Assembly (NCBI GenBank): GCA_963693365.1
Contig: CAVNZM010000004.1
Span: 12,028,001-12,092,000 of the forward strand
Direction: 5' to 3'
Source: Amoebidium appalachense
Taxonomy: Eukaryota; Ichthyosporea
DNA: 64,000 bases
In this document: positions 1 to 12,900 of the stretch, piece after piece
How positions within the stretch are numbered: the first letter of the stretch is position 1
Layout: every line of letters starts with the position of its first letter
Notes under the pieces: model-generated
What the model saw: the letters and a program-made list of their open reading frames with translations, nothing else
What the model was told of the DNA's origin: nothing
Databases searched by the model: none
Translations under genes and position numbers: made by a program

Positions 1-29
1 CTTTGTGTGTCCGTTTGTTCATGTGTATG

Positions 30-65
<36 letters not shown>

Positions 66-213
66 CGTGCACGTATACATGCGCCGTGTGTGTGTGTATA
101 TGTGCGTATGTTTGTGTGCATGTGTGTGTGCGCACGCGCATGCTTTGTGTGTCCGTTTGTTCATGTGTATGCATGTGTGTGTGTGTGTGTGTGTGTGTGC
201 GTGCGTGTGTGCG

Positions 214-274
<61 letters not shown>

Positions 275-442
275 TTTTGGCAAAAACGAAAAAAAGATAG
301 TAAGTACTATGGCGTGCCTGTTTGTTCCATCTTGTACATATCCCTAGAAATAATTATGTGGTTAGATTGGGTGTGTTATATTAATGGGGGAGATGGGGGG
401 GGGGAGAGGGAGGGGGAGGGAGGGAGGGGCAGCTTGGGTGCC

Positions 443-517
<75 letters not shown>

Positions 518-616
518 GTTGTGTGTGTTTGTGTATGTAAACGTTAGGATATGTGTGTGTGTTTTTTTGTGTGTGTGTGTATAAAGGTGTGTATGCTATT
601 TTGTGTGTATGGGTGG

Positions 617-702
<86 letters not shown>

Positions 703-982
703 ATGTACCTATGCGTGTGTGTGCTTGGGCGAATATTTGTGTGAATCACGGTGTGTGCATATGCGTGTGCGCGTGCACGTATACATGCGCCGTGTGTGTG
801 TGTATATGTGCGTATGTTTGTGTGCATGTGTGTGTGCGCACGCTCATGCTTTGTGTGTCCGTTTGTTCATGTGTGTGTGTGTGCGTTTTTGGCAAAAACG
901 AAAAAAAGATAGGAAGTACTATGGCGTGCCTGTTTGTTCCATCTTGTACATATCCCTAGAAAGAATTATGTGGTTAGATTGC
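1..982. repeat. GT microsatellites with a duplicated non-repeat module
   Basis: Long (GT)n arrays occupy about 30-60, 170-270, 445-515 and 620-700. A mixed-sequence module occurs twice in direct orientation: about 66-370 and about 769-982. Each copy runs from GCGTGCACGTATACATGCGC through TGCTTTGTGTGTCCGTTTG to GCGTTTTTGGCAAAAACG and ends in TATGTGGTTAGATTG. The copies differ mainly in GT length and a few substitutions. No believable gene is present; open frames are poly-Cys-Val or poly-Thr-His artefacts of the dinucleotide. Confidence 0.9.
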
Positions 983-1221
983 ACGTTTGTTTGGATAAGT
1001 AAAACACCACGCGTATGGCATGTTCCTCAGTCGCGGCGTTCGCATTGCCATCTGAGAGCATTGCATGTGTTGAACACATCTTACACAGTGCTCTATGACT
1101 AATGGCCGTTTAACCCTTTTTGGCTGCTGCTCAAATAAGTCCAGCCGTGCATCTAGCATTTCCTGATCTTGCCTTAGCACCGTAACGGAAGCCCTTCCAT
1201 TCAGACTTCATCCTTTCACCC

Positions 1222-1350
1222 TCAGTAGACCCTTACCCAATTAGGCGGCTCCGGTTTCGGCATGTTCTTTGGCATGGGTGGTCGCCAGTGGAGCAGCTCC
1301 CACGCTATGAGCGCGAGAGCGGTGCCCCCGAGTGCTACCGTCACCCACAT
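1222..1350 (-). CDS. Possible small single-pass membrane protein or first exon
   Basis: A 42-codon frame on the minus strand begins MWVTVALGGTALALIAWELL, a hydrophobic stretch that fits one membrane helix (about residues 4-20). A hydrophilic Pro/Lys/Met tail follows (HWRPPMPKNMPKPEPPNW). Immediately after the NW codons comes GTAAGG, a good 5' splice site, so this may be exon 1 of a longer gene; otherwise translation stops four residues later at TGA. Downstream on the same strand (about 1200-1135) another frame reads EGERMKSEWKGFRYG, but I cannot join it with confidence. Family not recognised. The call rests only on the signal-anchor-like composition and the donor site. Confidence 0.25.
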   Translation of the reverse strand: MWVTVALGGTALALIAWELLHWRPPMPKNMPKPEPPNWVRVY

Positions 1351-1544
1351 ATTGCTGTTTCAGTGTGGCGTGGACCTGGATTCGGGGGTCCGGGGGAGGG
1401 GCTGTCGTGAGGCCTCGGTAAAGAAGAGTTAGGTTGTCTCTGGTTGTCTCTTCCCCAATAAAACTCCGGTGCTCAACCCGTGCCCCATACCTGAGACTGG
1501 TCTCTCTAAACAGCGTAAACCCCTAGTATAGTAATATTGTAATA

Positions 1545-1759
1545 TTTTTCTTTTGACTGGATTTATTCGACGGAAAGATATGCAAGTATGCACGGCATAC
1601 TGAGAAGACAATAAAAACTTCACGAGTTATCCAGTAACAAGTGCATACTGAGATACCTGAACACTGTGTGAAAATCATATAAATACTCAATGTGACGACC
1701 AACAGAGTTCAACAAAAAGTCGAAAGTGTTCACATTGCCAGCTAGTGTAGCAGACACCC
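1545..1759 (-). mobile_element. 5'-truncated non-LTR element A, 3' end only (copy 1)
   Basis: The reverse complement matches the last ~215 bases of the two longer element A copies at 8470-9929 and 9972-13037: the C-terminal codons of the ORF, the stop in ...CTCGTGAAGTTTTTATTG, and the terminal GAATAAATCCAGTCAAAAG followed by five A. The truncation point is at about 1759, where similarity ends after TGCTACACTAGC. Downstream of the 3' end (on the element's strand) the host sequence begins ATATTACA. Such 5' truncation is typical of target-primed reverse transcription. Confidence 0.85.
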
Positions 1760-2229
1760 AGGCGAGCCAGACGAGTAGTGCGATTGGCTTCTAATCATGT
1801 CGCGTGTTAGGCGCCCCATCGGCCAGCTCGTTTCGCATGTCAGAGGGCCTTCCGACTTCGAACTTAGGAAGAGTCAACGTACGTTGCCGATGATAGCTAT
1901 AGCGACCGTTCTTACCTCCGTTACAAACATACTGTTAGAGATAGCATTATGGTTCTAGTGATATTATACATATACATAATACTATTGTGCTATCTTCTGC
2001 GCCTGCATCGGCTCCTAATAGTGCGCGAGCTGGCCTGCCTCTGTTTTGGTTGAGGTGTGCAAACGTGCAAGGGCACACATGCAAGCACACTTTGTTCGAG
2101 CAGCCAAGTTAAAGCCTAACTTTTATAAAGCTTTTAATATAAAGGACTTTCGCGTGATTCAACGTGGAGTAACATCCTGTTTCCCATGCCTTCCTTGGCA
2201 TGGTCGTGAGCGCTTCGAATTCTGCTTCG
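1760..2229. other. Spacer, no gene recognised
   Basis: Ordinary-complexity sequence between the element A fragment and the first poly-C tracts. I found no ORF with a recognisable domain and no structural RNA. Confidence 0.5.
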
Positions 2230-2467
2230 TGCCCTACCTCCCTCCCCCCCCCCCCCCCCCCCCTCTCTCTCCCCCTCACTCCCTTTCCACAGAACACCTC
2301 CCCGGGCCTCTATGTTCCCCTCTCCCCCATCACCCTCCCTTTCTATCCCCATGTAGGCTCCCCCCTGCTCCCCCTCATCCCCGGTTGAAGCCCTACAACA
2401 GAACGTTTTTTTGCTACTCCAACCACACACTCAGTACGTCCACCCACACTGCACCACTTTCCCCAAG

Positions 2468-2500
<33 letters not shown>

Positions 2501-2608
2501 TTCCTTCCCACCTTTGTGCCCTTTTTTCTTTCCCCTGTTGGTACCCCTTTCTCCTTCTCGTCACGTTCTCTGCTGTCGTTCTCCTAACACCGATCTGACC
2601 GACTCCAG

Positions 2609-2650
<42 letters not shown>

Positions 2651-3640
2651 TCTTCCCCCTAACTCCGAGGGCTCTGGTGAACACTGGCCTTCACCTCCCT
2701 CCCTTTTCCCCCTTCCCTTCCGACACGCACATACCACTAGGCTATAGTATTACCAACCATATCCCCAAATCCGACCACGGTCCTTGCTTCCCCCCCTCAG
2801 GGGTGCCCTCCCCCCTTTTTTTACACAATAACTTTACAAGCACAAGAAAGGAAGTGTATTCCCTTCTCACCTCTCTTAACTCGTCTTGCCAGTGGAATAA
2901 AAGGGGGGATGTGGGGAGGATGGGCTGGCGGGGGTGAGGAGAGCAGGGTGAGAGGGCAAGGATGGTAAGCTGAAAGAGAGGATGAGAACGTTTACGGTGT
3001 GTGCATGTGCGTGTGTGTGTGAGATGGTGTGTGATCGAGTGTGTGCAACGGTGTGCGTGTGTGCAGAACTGTGGGTGCAGGGGCGCGCGCGCGCGCGTGT
3101 GTGTGTGTGTGTTTGTGTGTGTGCGTGTGTCCGTGTGTGCATGTTGGCGTGTGTGCGCGCATGCGTGCGGGCGTGCGTGTGTATGTGTGTGAGTGCCTCC
3201 TATATTAGGTGTGTGCTATTCATGGCCGTGCACGCATGTGCGCGCCCGCACGCACGCGCGTGTGTGTCTGTGTTTGAGTGAGTGGGTATCATTGGGTGTG
3301 TGTATGTGTGTGGACACGTGCGCGCATGTGTGTAGAGGCTCCCCAGGAAACATATGGCAGCAGGTGGAAGCTGTTAGCTCTGGGTAGTGCCGGCACAGGT
3401 GTGAAACGGTGTGAAATGAGTGAGTGTGTTTGTTGGGGGAAAGGGGGAGGGGGGGGGGGGGGGGAGGGGGGTTGGACCCCTTTCCCCCCCCTCCCACCCT
3501 CCATTCTCTGCACGTACACCCCTGTCAGGACACTTGTGTTCGGCAAGATCAAGAGAAACTATGTGCCGCCCACCTCCCCTCTATGTGAATGCACACACAA
3601 AAACACTGCAACTATCCCCCGCCTCGGTTAGAGTGTCCTT

Positions 3641-3672
<32 letters not shown>

Positions 3673-3780
3673 TAGAGTGTCCTTTCCACCCTCCCCTCCC
3701 CTCCCCCTCCGTTAGAGTCTCCTTTCCACCCTCCCCTTCTCCCCCCTCCGTCTCAGTCTCCTTTCCACCCACCCCTGAGC
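2230..3780. repeat. Poly-C/poly-G tracts and GT/GC dinucleotide repeats
   Basis: C runs occur at about 2245-2262, 2469-2498, 2608-2647 and 3643-3667. A GT/GC-rich stretch lies at 2995-3330 and a G run near 3445. At 3620-3770 a short unit of the form GTTAGAGTGTCCTTTCCACCC is repeated three to four times with variation. The proline-rich and glycine-rich frames here carry no domain. Confidence 0.8.
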
Positions 3781-4920
3781 TGCCCTTTGCCCATCCTTGT
3801 GGTCTCGGCCATGCACGTGAGCAAGATTGCTTGAAATATTAACTGCTAGTATGGATCATTGCTGGCTTTACGGCGGCGTTTAGCTACCTGCAAGAGTTCT
3901 CGGTTCGTGCCTGAGTACGCCGGCAAGAGGCCCCAAGGCACTTGGGTGCTCAGCGCACACGTGCGGTTGCATGCTTGCGATTATTGCACAGCGGCAAGAA
4001 AAAGAGCCAACTAAACACAAAAATATATTCTAAGCCACGTATACTTTCGAGGTCTCGCCTATTACGCGTCTGCGCCAAGTTCGGGTTATCTTTATCTCTT
4101 GCTATACGTCCATCCACGTCAACGTTCAAACTGAGACTCCGACTGACACAGCCGTCACTGAGGTACGCGGCTATCAGAAGCTGTCAGGCAGCCGGCGAAA
4201 CACTAGTTTGAGAGCCAGTCTGATTGGCTAGCAAGCCAAGCAAAAGAAATCGGTCGTCTGCTGCGCTCAAGCGAAAACCAATCAATCGATTCCAGAATCT
4301 TTTACTTCACTCACATTTCGTAAATTTTTTCATATGGATAGATCGTAGCTTAGTGAAGGGACAAGCCACCTAGCCTAGGGGGGCAAAACCAGAATTGTAC
4401 CCGATGATCCGGCGAGGAAGGCGGAAAACAAGAACTTGTTAAAAGCGCTGTAATACCTATAGAAAGCTAACTTTAATACACTATTTTTCAATAAAACATT
4501 TTTTTATTATATTTACTAAGTTTTGAACATAGTTAGTACCTCTAGTTGAACACTACTTAAGTACTGCAAGCGCTGGGCGCCGCGGTGCGGCTAAGCCGCT
4601 TGTAGCGCTAAGTGGCTATATATCAGTATATACTCTTACCGTTTGCTTTCATTGGCTAGTGCAGGAATGCTGTTGGTATATATAAAGAGGACACACAGGT
4701 GAAGACAAACACTTTCTGTGAGTGTTTTCCCTTCATTTGTTTCCTGGTTATGGAGCGCTAAAGAGATACATCCTGCGCCCACATCAATCAAAACCATTTA
4801 CCCCCACTCTGGAAATTGGTCTTTAGCCGCCAGCCAATCACACAGATGTCCGGACCCGCCTATGTATTCAAACGTAAGGCGGCGGCACTGCTCTGTTATG
4901 AGCGTGGTCACGTGTAGGTA
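3781..4920. other. Spacer with a TATA-like element, no gene recognised
   Basis: Unique-looking sequence. An AT-rich stretch lies at 4440-4560. TATATATAAAG at 4677-4687 is followed by ACAGGTGAAGACAAACACTTTCTG, but the first ATG downstream (about 4752) runs only three codons to a stop. It could be the promoter of an unseen first exon or of a decayed mobile element. Confidence 0.4.
4677..4687 (+). promoter_or_regulatory. TATA-box-like sequence
   Basis: TATATATAAAG in a higher-GC neighbourhood, with CATTGGCTAG (an inverted CCAAT box) about 27 bases upstream. No gene can be tied to it, so function is only inferred. Confidence 0.25.
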
Positions 4921-5786
4921 GTGTGCATGTGTGTGTGATATGTTTGTGTGTACTTGTTATGTACTTCTCTGTGTGTATGTATGTGTTTGTGTTACACATT
5001 TGTTTGTTTTTGTGTGCGTGTGCGCACAATTGTGCAGGTCTCTGTGTGCATTCGTTTGTCTGTGCGTACATGTATATTGTACACGTGCATGTGTGTTTGT
5101 GTTACTTTAAGCTTTGTGTGTTTGTGTGTGCCTGTGTGCGTCTAAGCACGTGTGTGTTTGTGTATAGGTGTATGTATATATGTGTGTGTATCATCGGTGG
5201 TGTGCACGTGTTTGTTTCTTTGTTTGTTTGTGCATGTATGCATGTGTGCTACTATGTGTTTGTTTCTCTCCCTGTGCGTGTGTTTATTGTATGTGTGTAC
5301 ACGTGTTTGTGTTACGTGTGTGTAGTGGCATACGTGTTTGTTTGTGCTCGTGTATTATGTGTGCCTATGTGTGTAGACGTGAGTGTGTACATGTGTGTGC
5401 ACCTGACATTTTGTGTGTGTCTATGTGTTTGTTTGTTTTTTTGTCTGTGTTTTTGCACGTGTGTGGTGTGTAACTGTGTTGTGTGTACGCCGTGTGTACT
5501 ATGTGTACATGTATACATTTCTTTGTTTTGTGATTATTTGTTTGTGTGTGTAGGCGCGTGTGTACATGTGTGTGTACACGTGTACATGTGTGGGCGTGTT
5601 GATGTGTTTGTGAACAGTATTTTTTTTGTTCGTATGTGTGTGTGTGCATGTGTGTGTACACGTGGTTGTGTGTGTGAGTGTGTGCAGAGTGAGTGTGTCG
5701 CATGTCGCAATTGTGTGGAATTCGCTGGGGGGGGGGGTAATTGCGTGTGTGGTTGTGTGTTGTTATGTGTGACCATTTTTGTGTGA
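4921..5786. repeat. Cryptically simple GT-rich region
   Basis: About 870 bases of imperfect TG-rich sequence (TGTGTG broken by TTTG, TACATG, CACGTG). A 287-residue open frame spans it, but it is more than one-third Cys/Val with no segment outside the dinucleotide pattern, so I treat it as a composition artefact. Confidence 0.8.
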
Positions 5787-8321
5787 CCCTTCTTTGGGTA
5801 CCGTAAAGTTTGTGTTTAGTGCACTAAGTGGCACTAGTAGTCGGCATAGTGCTTTGTAAATGAACTTTTGTACGCGTACTGTTTGTATTAGCAGGCTTAT
5901 AATTTGTTGGCTTAGCCAAACAACTTTTTACCTTCACTAATTCCGTTTTTGCCTTGGATTATTGTGTTGGTACTCATTATGTCTCATTTATGGGTTCGTA
6001 TTGTGCCATTGAAGCACTATGTGTTGTATTTGGCAGATGCGTAGAAGCCTGTTTGTGCTTCCTTCAACATAGTCACCTTTAATGGGTGGTCCATGGGAAG
6101 TGTCCTTGTTAGAGTATGGTTTTCACCTGTGGTGGTAAATGGGGTTCTTTAGTGGTTTCCCATTTGTAAGTCACCGATTTTTTCGTAGGTCAAAGTGATA
6201 TGACCTGTGTGGCTTTTAAAGGCACGTTCCGTTAGTGTGTTTGTCGCGGGTCACGGTTGATATGTGTATACACTTCCTTTTTTTGTGTTACTCACCGTTA
6301 TATAGTTGTTGTGGAGACTTTCAGTCCGTGTGTTCTTTCTTTTGTTGTAGGGTGCTCCAACCCTTAATGTACACCATGGCATGTAGTCATGACTTTGTCG
6401 GAATGTGTTTCATATATTGCGCAATGCTCCGCGCCTGCAACAAATATGAAGGACTGCTTTGTATGTGTGTGAGGGTAATGGGATCAACCACATACCTCTC
6501 ACTGTGATCTTTTTGTTAAGATCTCGAACATTTATTTGTGTTCGTGCCCCTTTTTGTTTGTGATAGCCAGACAGCACAGCTGTTGGTATCGTGAGGCAAA
6601 TGTCACGGTGCACTGTGTGAATGTTGAGGTTAGGCCCGTGACTAAACCTCAACAGTCGTGGAGCTGTGCACTTACTTTGCAGTCTGTCTCCTTTACACAT
6701 TGCTCCTTGTGTGAGGGGCAGTTTTTTGTATGCCATAACATGATGCAGCATGCATAGTGGAGTATGTTTTCACTCCGTACCCATTCTCCCATGTGTAACT
6801 TAAAAGTTTTGGGTGGGTATTATTTCAATCTTGTTTATGATATATAAATGGCCTACGGCATAGATGATTTATAGTGTAGGCCTAGGTGTGAGCTCGGTTT
6901 GTGTTGTTGTTGACGTCAAGGTGTTGTTTAGTGCATGCAAGGGGGACCCTCGTGGTGATAGTGTTGAGCATTGCATGTGGGAGGGAGTGTCTCCGTTTTC
7001 AAGTTGTGTACCTTTTTATTTTTCCCCCTTTTTGTTTTCTTTCCTTCTTTTTTGGTTCTTAATTGTCTGTAGCTCTTGTTGTTTCAGTGACCGTTCTTTT
7101 TAAAGATATCGGTATCTGAGAGCTGTGTGCATGTGTTGTGTCCGATGCATTGTATGAATTTATTGCCACTATTGCATCCCCTTTGTTTTTATGCACTGTG
7201 TCAAGGAGAGCAAGTATGTAGCTCGACTTGCATGTGCGCGTTACTTGAGCGTTTTGTAATTTTTACCCCAGAGTTTAGCCTTGGTAATACATACCAGGTG
7301 GAGACTTACAGTTTTGTTGCTGGGAACCGTGGCTACTTTGTAGTGAGAGCCATACGGACGTAGTGATTGTGGCCGGTGGTATATAGGGCAGGGTAGTATA
7401 CGTAGCTGTATGGCATAAATAATACCCTGGGACATTTAGTGCATATATACGGGGCATGGCCCTGATAGAAGGTCGAATATTTTCCTGCGGGAAACGCACC
7501 AGTAGCTTCAGGCCCCGAGATAGTCCCACCGTACTCTGTACCCGTTCACTTCTACCGTTGCCACCGTTCTTGGCAAGCTACACTTGCAATCGCGTGTAAG
7601 GCTTGCCGCACTTGGTACATGTGTGGTGTTGTGGTTTGTTGTGGTTTGAGAAGTTGAAGGTGTTTGGTTGTAATTTTTAAGTCATCTCATACAGAATGAA
7701 TGGGCTCCTCTCGGCCGTGCCAATGTCATGTCGTGTGTAGCTGCCCAGGCTGCACACACAAACACGTGTGCTCTCCAAGGAGACACACTTTAGATGGCAG
7801 GCCATCACCACAGCCACTCAAGGGAGGGTGGGCGGGAAAAACAAAATACTTGACTAGAGAAAACAACCGTTTACGGGCCTCAGGAGGCCCTGCCAACTTG
7901 CTAGACTAAGGACACATTCTGCTCAGGAGCAGTGCCAGCGACTGAGAGGCCTACGAATCTGCGGGCTAGCGGTTTATATACACGCAGGATATGGCTCACA
8001 ACATCCGATTGGCTACAGGGGAATGTAAAGACCAAATATGGCTACACTTAAACAGGACCAATCATTGCACTTACATGCCACGTACAGAGGACTGATTGGC
8101 TAAGCGATACGTATACCTAGAGACTAACCAATCGGAATGCAAAGTAGCTGGCAGTTCGAATTCCACATGTCACTTCGTCGTCGTGGCTGCAGCCGTTCCT
8201 CAAAGAAAACCCGTTTAAAAACGAACCATTGATCGGGATAATCAAGAGTGTCGGGATATCCGCCAATCCGGATAGCATCCGGATATTCGCTCAGTGATAG
8301 CACAGTTCAGGAGAACTTGTT
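5787..8321. other. 2.5 kb of non-repetitive DNA, no gene recognised
   Basis: This is one of the longest stretches free of homopolymers in the window. No frame longer than about 110 codons and none with a recognised domain. TTTATATAC sits at 7972-7980. CCAAT boxes in alternating orientation lie at about 8009, 8068, 8094 and 8128, a promoter-like arrangement resembling that in the LTRs at 18.4-18.7 kb. It may hold UTRs, a non-coding RNA or a decayed element. Confidence 0.4.
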
Positions 8322-8469
8322 GGGGTTTACACACTTTTTATTGCGTGGACACCGCCGGAGGCCCAGCCACATTCGACGGCCTACTGCGTTTTCCAGCGCA
8401 GCCAATCAAATGCAGCCAGTGACATATGTACATGCTATTAGAAGGAATGTATCGGGGTAAAAATACATC

Positions 8470-9929
8470 GCGGACGCGCGGCGGTCAATGGAACATTAAC
8501 ACCCGGTTTTTCCCGTTCCCGGGGTCTTCTGCAGGGGTCCCTCCTGAGTCCGTTGTTGTTTGACGTTTTCATTGACGATTTAGCCTGCGCCCTCGAACCC
8601 TTTGGCCAACTGCATACCCGTCGTGTACCGGGTCTCCTTTTTGCGGACGATATTGTTCTTTGTTCCTTAACCGAAGATGTCATGCACCAGATGCTTCGTC
8701 AGGTGGATCAATGGTGCACCAAGAATTTCATGACAGTCGGAATTGCAAAGTGTGCTACTTTTTCGAAGAACACTTCCTTTCGATTGGCCGGCCTTCCTAT
8801 TCCTGTTCAGAGCACCTATGACTATTTGGGTATTCCTTTTACTGCACGGGGTATTGATTTCCGCAAGCTCCTCACAGCACGGATTGCTCGTGCGAAGGGT
8901 AAGCTTCACATCGTGTCAAATATGTTTCAACAGGAGTCTGTGATCCATCCTGCGAACCTTCTTCTCTACTATAAAACTTTTTTACGGCCGACTTTCGAAT
9001 ACGGACTTCCGCTATTGGCCTGCGCCCCACCTCGCGAGGCGGCAATGGCGCTGAACGAGTTCGACGATTTTCAGGGTACTGCGCTACGCACTTTGTTTCG
9101 TACTCGGTTTGTGCCTCCCTTAATCAGTATGTTTGGATTGTCGTCTGCTGTTTGTCGTATGGAGGAATTGTCTCTTCGTTTTTGTTTTCATTTAGTTAGG
9201 CTACCTGATGGTCACCCTCTTTATGCTTTCTTTCCCCCCCTCCCTCCATCCCTCTTCCCCCCCGATTCACCAACGCTACTTCTGAATGTCCTCAGCCTAC
9301 CCTCTTTCCACCTGATTCTTCCTCTCGCTATCTCACTCCCTCTTTCTTTTCTCTTCCTGTTTTTTCTGCCTTTTCGCGTTATTACCATACGCAGTATAAG
9401 TTTCTTTCTCTTCTGATAGAAAAATCAAAGGTAAAACTCAGTCGGCATGTGTTATGTTCCTTAGGCAACACCGTACTGATCATTATCGCTTTTTGGGAGC
9501 TTTGGCAGGATACATTTCTCCTGCTGTACGTATGGATACCACCCTAGTAGATAAGTCTGTATGGTGCTCTGATGTTGATATTGCCTGGGAAGTTGTGCAG
9601 TGGCGCTGTAATTCTTGTTTTCATCGCCGCTGGTGCCACTTTTGTGCTGACCTTTTTAATCGCAAGCATGTTGATAGGTGTGAATTTTTATGTCGCGTTT
9701 TACCTCTTTCCCTCCGGGTATCTGCTACACTAGCTGGCAATGTGAACACTTTAGACTTTTTGTTGAATTCTGTTGGTCGTCACATTGGGTATTTATATGA
9801 TTTTCACACAGTGTTCAGGTATCTCAGTATGCACTTGTTACTGGATAACTCGTGAAGTTTTTATTGTCTTCTCAGTATGCCGTGCATACTTGTCATATTT
9901 TTCCGTCGAATAAATCCAGTCAAAAGAAA
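8470..9929 (+). mobile_element. 5'-truncated non-LTR element A (copy 2), with target duplication
   Basis: Similarity to copy 3 begins at CGCGGACG (8470) and runs to the common 3' end GAATAAATCCAGTCAAAAG plus A-run. The flanks share AAATACATC (8461-8469 and 9930-9938), a target-site duplication. Coding content starts in the middle of the reverse transcriptase: GSLLSPLLFDVFIDDL, then FADDIVL with the catalytic Asp pair, and the thumb/C-terminal region. The frame is broken at least twice relative to copy 3: a one-base loss in the C run at about 9240 (7 C against 8) and another at about 9414. The last part, including a Cys/His cluster, continues at 9454-9855. A dead copy. Confidence 0.88.
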
Positions 9930-9971
9930 AAATACATCAATACTTTGAAAGGAAGAACCCCCCACACATAT

Positions 9972-12900
9972 CCGGATTTTTGATTGGGTCTTCGTCATCG
10001 ACTGGTTTCTCCCGAGGCGGCATCGCGGTTTTAGCCAATCCTAGCATTCGTTCGGATTGCAGGGTCATTGTGGCGCATGAGTATTTCGTCACCATTCAGT
10101 TTCGTGCATGGACTTTGTCTTTCGTGTACTTTCCTCCGTCGTTAGGTACTGACACTTTGTCAGCCGTGGTTAACCAAATTCCCGTTTCTCAAGTTTTTAT
10201 TGGTGACTTCAATTGTTCCGTGGTTCCGTGTGATAGGGAACATACCCCGTCCCCAGCACAGTTTCGTCCTTTTTCTGACCGTGCTCGTGTCCTCGCCAAC
10301 CTTCTTCGAAAGCACCTTGTCCGTCTTCCTCGCGTTTTCGCTACCCACGCGACTGACTGGGGTGCCTCGTTTTGGGACTCCACCCTTCGAGTAATTTCCC
10401 CACCCGATTCCTTACGGCGTAGTTCGGACCATTCCCCTGTAGAATTTTCGGTTTCCTTCCCTGTTCACTTCGGCGGGGCTACTCAGACTAACCGCCGCCT
10501 CTTATCTCGCGGTTTCAAGCACAAGTTAAACCACTGGCAGTTACTCGCTGTCAAGGAGTATGAGTCGGTTCATGGCTTCTTTCTTGCCGCAGTGCGCGAC
10601 GCCCGTGCGCAGCGGAACCCGGCTCTTTTGGAGGTTTGTTATAATGAGTTTGTTGAGTTCCTATTTGCCCTTGGCGAGCAGGTGGTGGGCACGGTTGAGT
10701 ACCCTTCCGTTCGGCTGAGACAGTCTCACGTTTTGCAGTCTCTACGACAGTTGTTGCCTCTACAGGAAGCATTATCGGTCTGGAAATCCGCCGGTCGGTT
10801 TGGGCCTTCCGTGCAAGTCTATGCCCCGTCTCCTTCCATCTCCGTTGCTGAATCCGTCGATGACTATTATGCTTCCCTATTTTTGCTTCCTAACGTGTCC
10901 ACGGTTCCATCACCGCCCGCTGGCCTTTCCCAGCCGCCAAGTTGGGAGCCGGACCGATCGTTCCCGGGCACTTTTCATAGTTATTTCAACTCTTCGGCTG
11001 TTTTTGGTGCTATACGGGCGTTAAAACCCCGCAAGGCGTGCGGGCCGGATGCTCTTCCTCCCGTGCTTTTCAAGGTTCTTTCTCCCGTGCTTCCGCCCCG
11101 TAATCGTGCAGAGTCCCCCCCGCCCCCGCCTTTTGCTGTCCTTCTTAGTGAGTTTTTTTCGGCTTTTTTCGAACTCGGGTTTATTCCAAATTCGTGGCTT
11201 GACACAATCGTTACGCCCGTTCGTAAGAAGGTATCGCAGGGGGTCATTAACGACTTTCGTCCCGTCACACTTACCAATGTTTTTCGTCGGCTCTTCGAGG
11301 GTTGCATGCTTCGCGCTTTTAACACCGACGATTCTTTAAACGCCGTGTTCCGTCTTTCTTCCCTTCAAGGGGGCTTTCGTCATGCCTATTCGTGTTATAC
11401 TCACAGTCTGTTACTCCATGAATCCATTACTTCTGGCTCTCCACACGTTGTCTTCATCGACCTTAAGAACGCCTACGACACCGTACCCACTGGTTTGTTA
11501 TGGCATAAGCTGGCTATGCGGGGCTTACCAGCCCCCTTTGGCCGTCTTCTGCAAGCGTTGTTCGATACCACTCGCGGACGAGCGGCGGTCAATGGAACAT
11601 TAACACCCGGTTTTTCCCGTTCCCGGGGTCTTCTTCAGGGGTCCCTCCTGAGTCCGTTGTTGTTTGACGTTTTCATTGACGATTTAGCCTGCGCCCTCGA
11701 ACCCTTTGGCCAACTGCATACCCGCCGTGTACCGGGTCTCCTTTTTGCGGACGATATTGTTCTTTGTTCCTTAACCGAAGATGTCATGCACCAGATGCTT
11801 CGTCAGGTGGATCAATGGTGCACCGAGAATCTCATGTCAGTCGGAATTGCAAAGTGTGCTACTTTTTCGAAGAACACTTCCTTTCGATTGGCCGGCCTTC
11901 CTATTCCTGTTCAGAGCACCTATGACTATTTGGGTATTCCTTTTACTGCACGGGGTATTGATTTCCGCAAGCTCCTCACGGCACGGATCACTCGTGCGAA
12001 GGGTAAGCTTCACATCGTGTCAAATATGTTTCAACAGGAGTCTGTGATCCATCCAGTGCGAACCTTCTTCTCTACTATAAAACTTTTTTACGGCCGACTT
12101 TCGAATATGGACTTCCGCTATTGGCCTGCGCCCCACCTCGCGAGGCGGCAATGGCGCTGAAAGAGTTCGACGATTTTCAGGGTACTGCGCTACGCACTTT
12201 GTTTCGTACTCGGTTTGTGCCTCCCTTAATCAGTATGTTTGGATTGTCGTCTGCTGTTTGTCGTATGGAGGAATTGTCTCTTCGTTTTTGTTTTCATTTA
12301 GTTAGGCTACCTGATGGTCACCCTCTTTATGCTTTCTTTCCCCCCCCTCCCTCCATCCCTCTTCCCCCCCGATTCACCAACGCTACTTCTGAATGTCCTC
12401 AGCCTACCCTCTTTCCACCTGATTCTTCCTCTCGCTATCTCACTCCCTCTTTCTTTTCTCTTCCTGTTTTTTCTGCCTTTTCGCATTATTACCATACGCA
12501 GTATAAGTTTCTTTCTCGTTCTGATAGAGAAATCAAAGGTAAAACTCAGTCGGCATGTGTTATGTTCCTTAGGAAACACCGTACTGATCATTATCGCTTT
12601 TTGGGAGCTTTGGCAGGATACATTTCTCCTGCTGTACGTATGGATACCACCCTAGTAGATAAGTCTGTATGGTGCTCTGATGTTGATATTGCCTGGGAAG
12701 TTGTGCAGTGGCGCTGTAATTCTTGTTTTCATCGCCGCTGGTGCCACTTTTGTGCTGACCTTTTTAATCGCAAGCATGTTGATAGGTGTGAATTTTTATG
12801 TCGCGTTTTACCTCTTTCCCTCCGGGTATCTGCTACACTAGCTGGCAATGTGAACACTTTAGACTTTTTGTTGAATTCTGTTGGTCGTCACATTGAGTAT

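Noticed and set aside
381-827. Thr/His-rich frames opposite GT repeats
   Set aside because: CA-repeat translation; the same appears at every GT/CA array in the window.
4923-5786. 287-residue open frame, Cys/Val-rich
   Set aside because: Follows directly from TG dinucleotide composition; no segment outside the repeat pattern and no domain.
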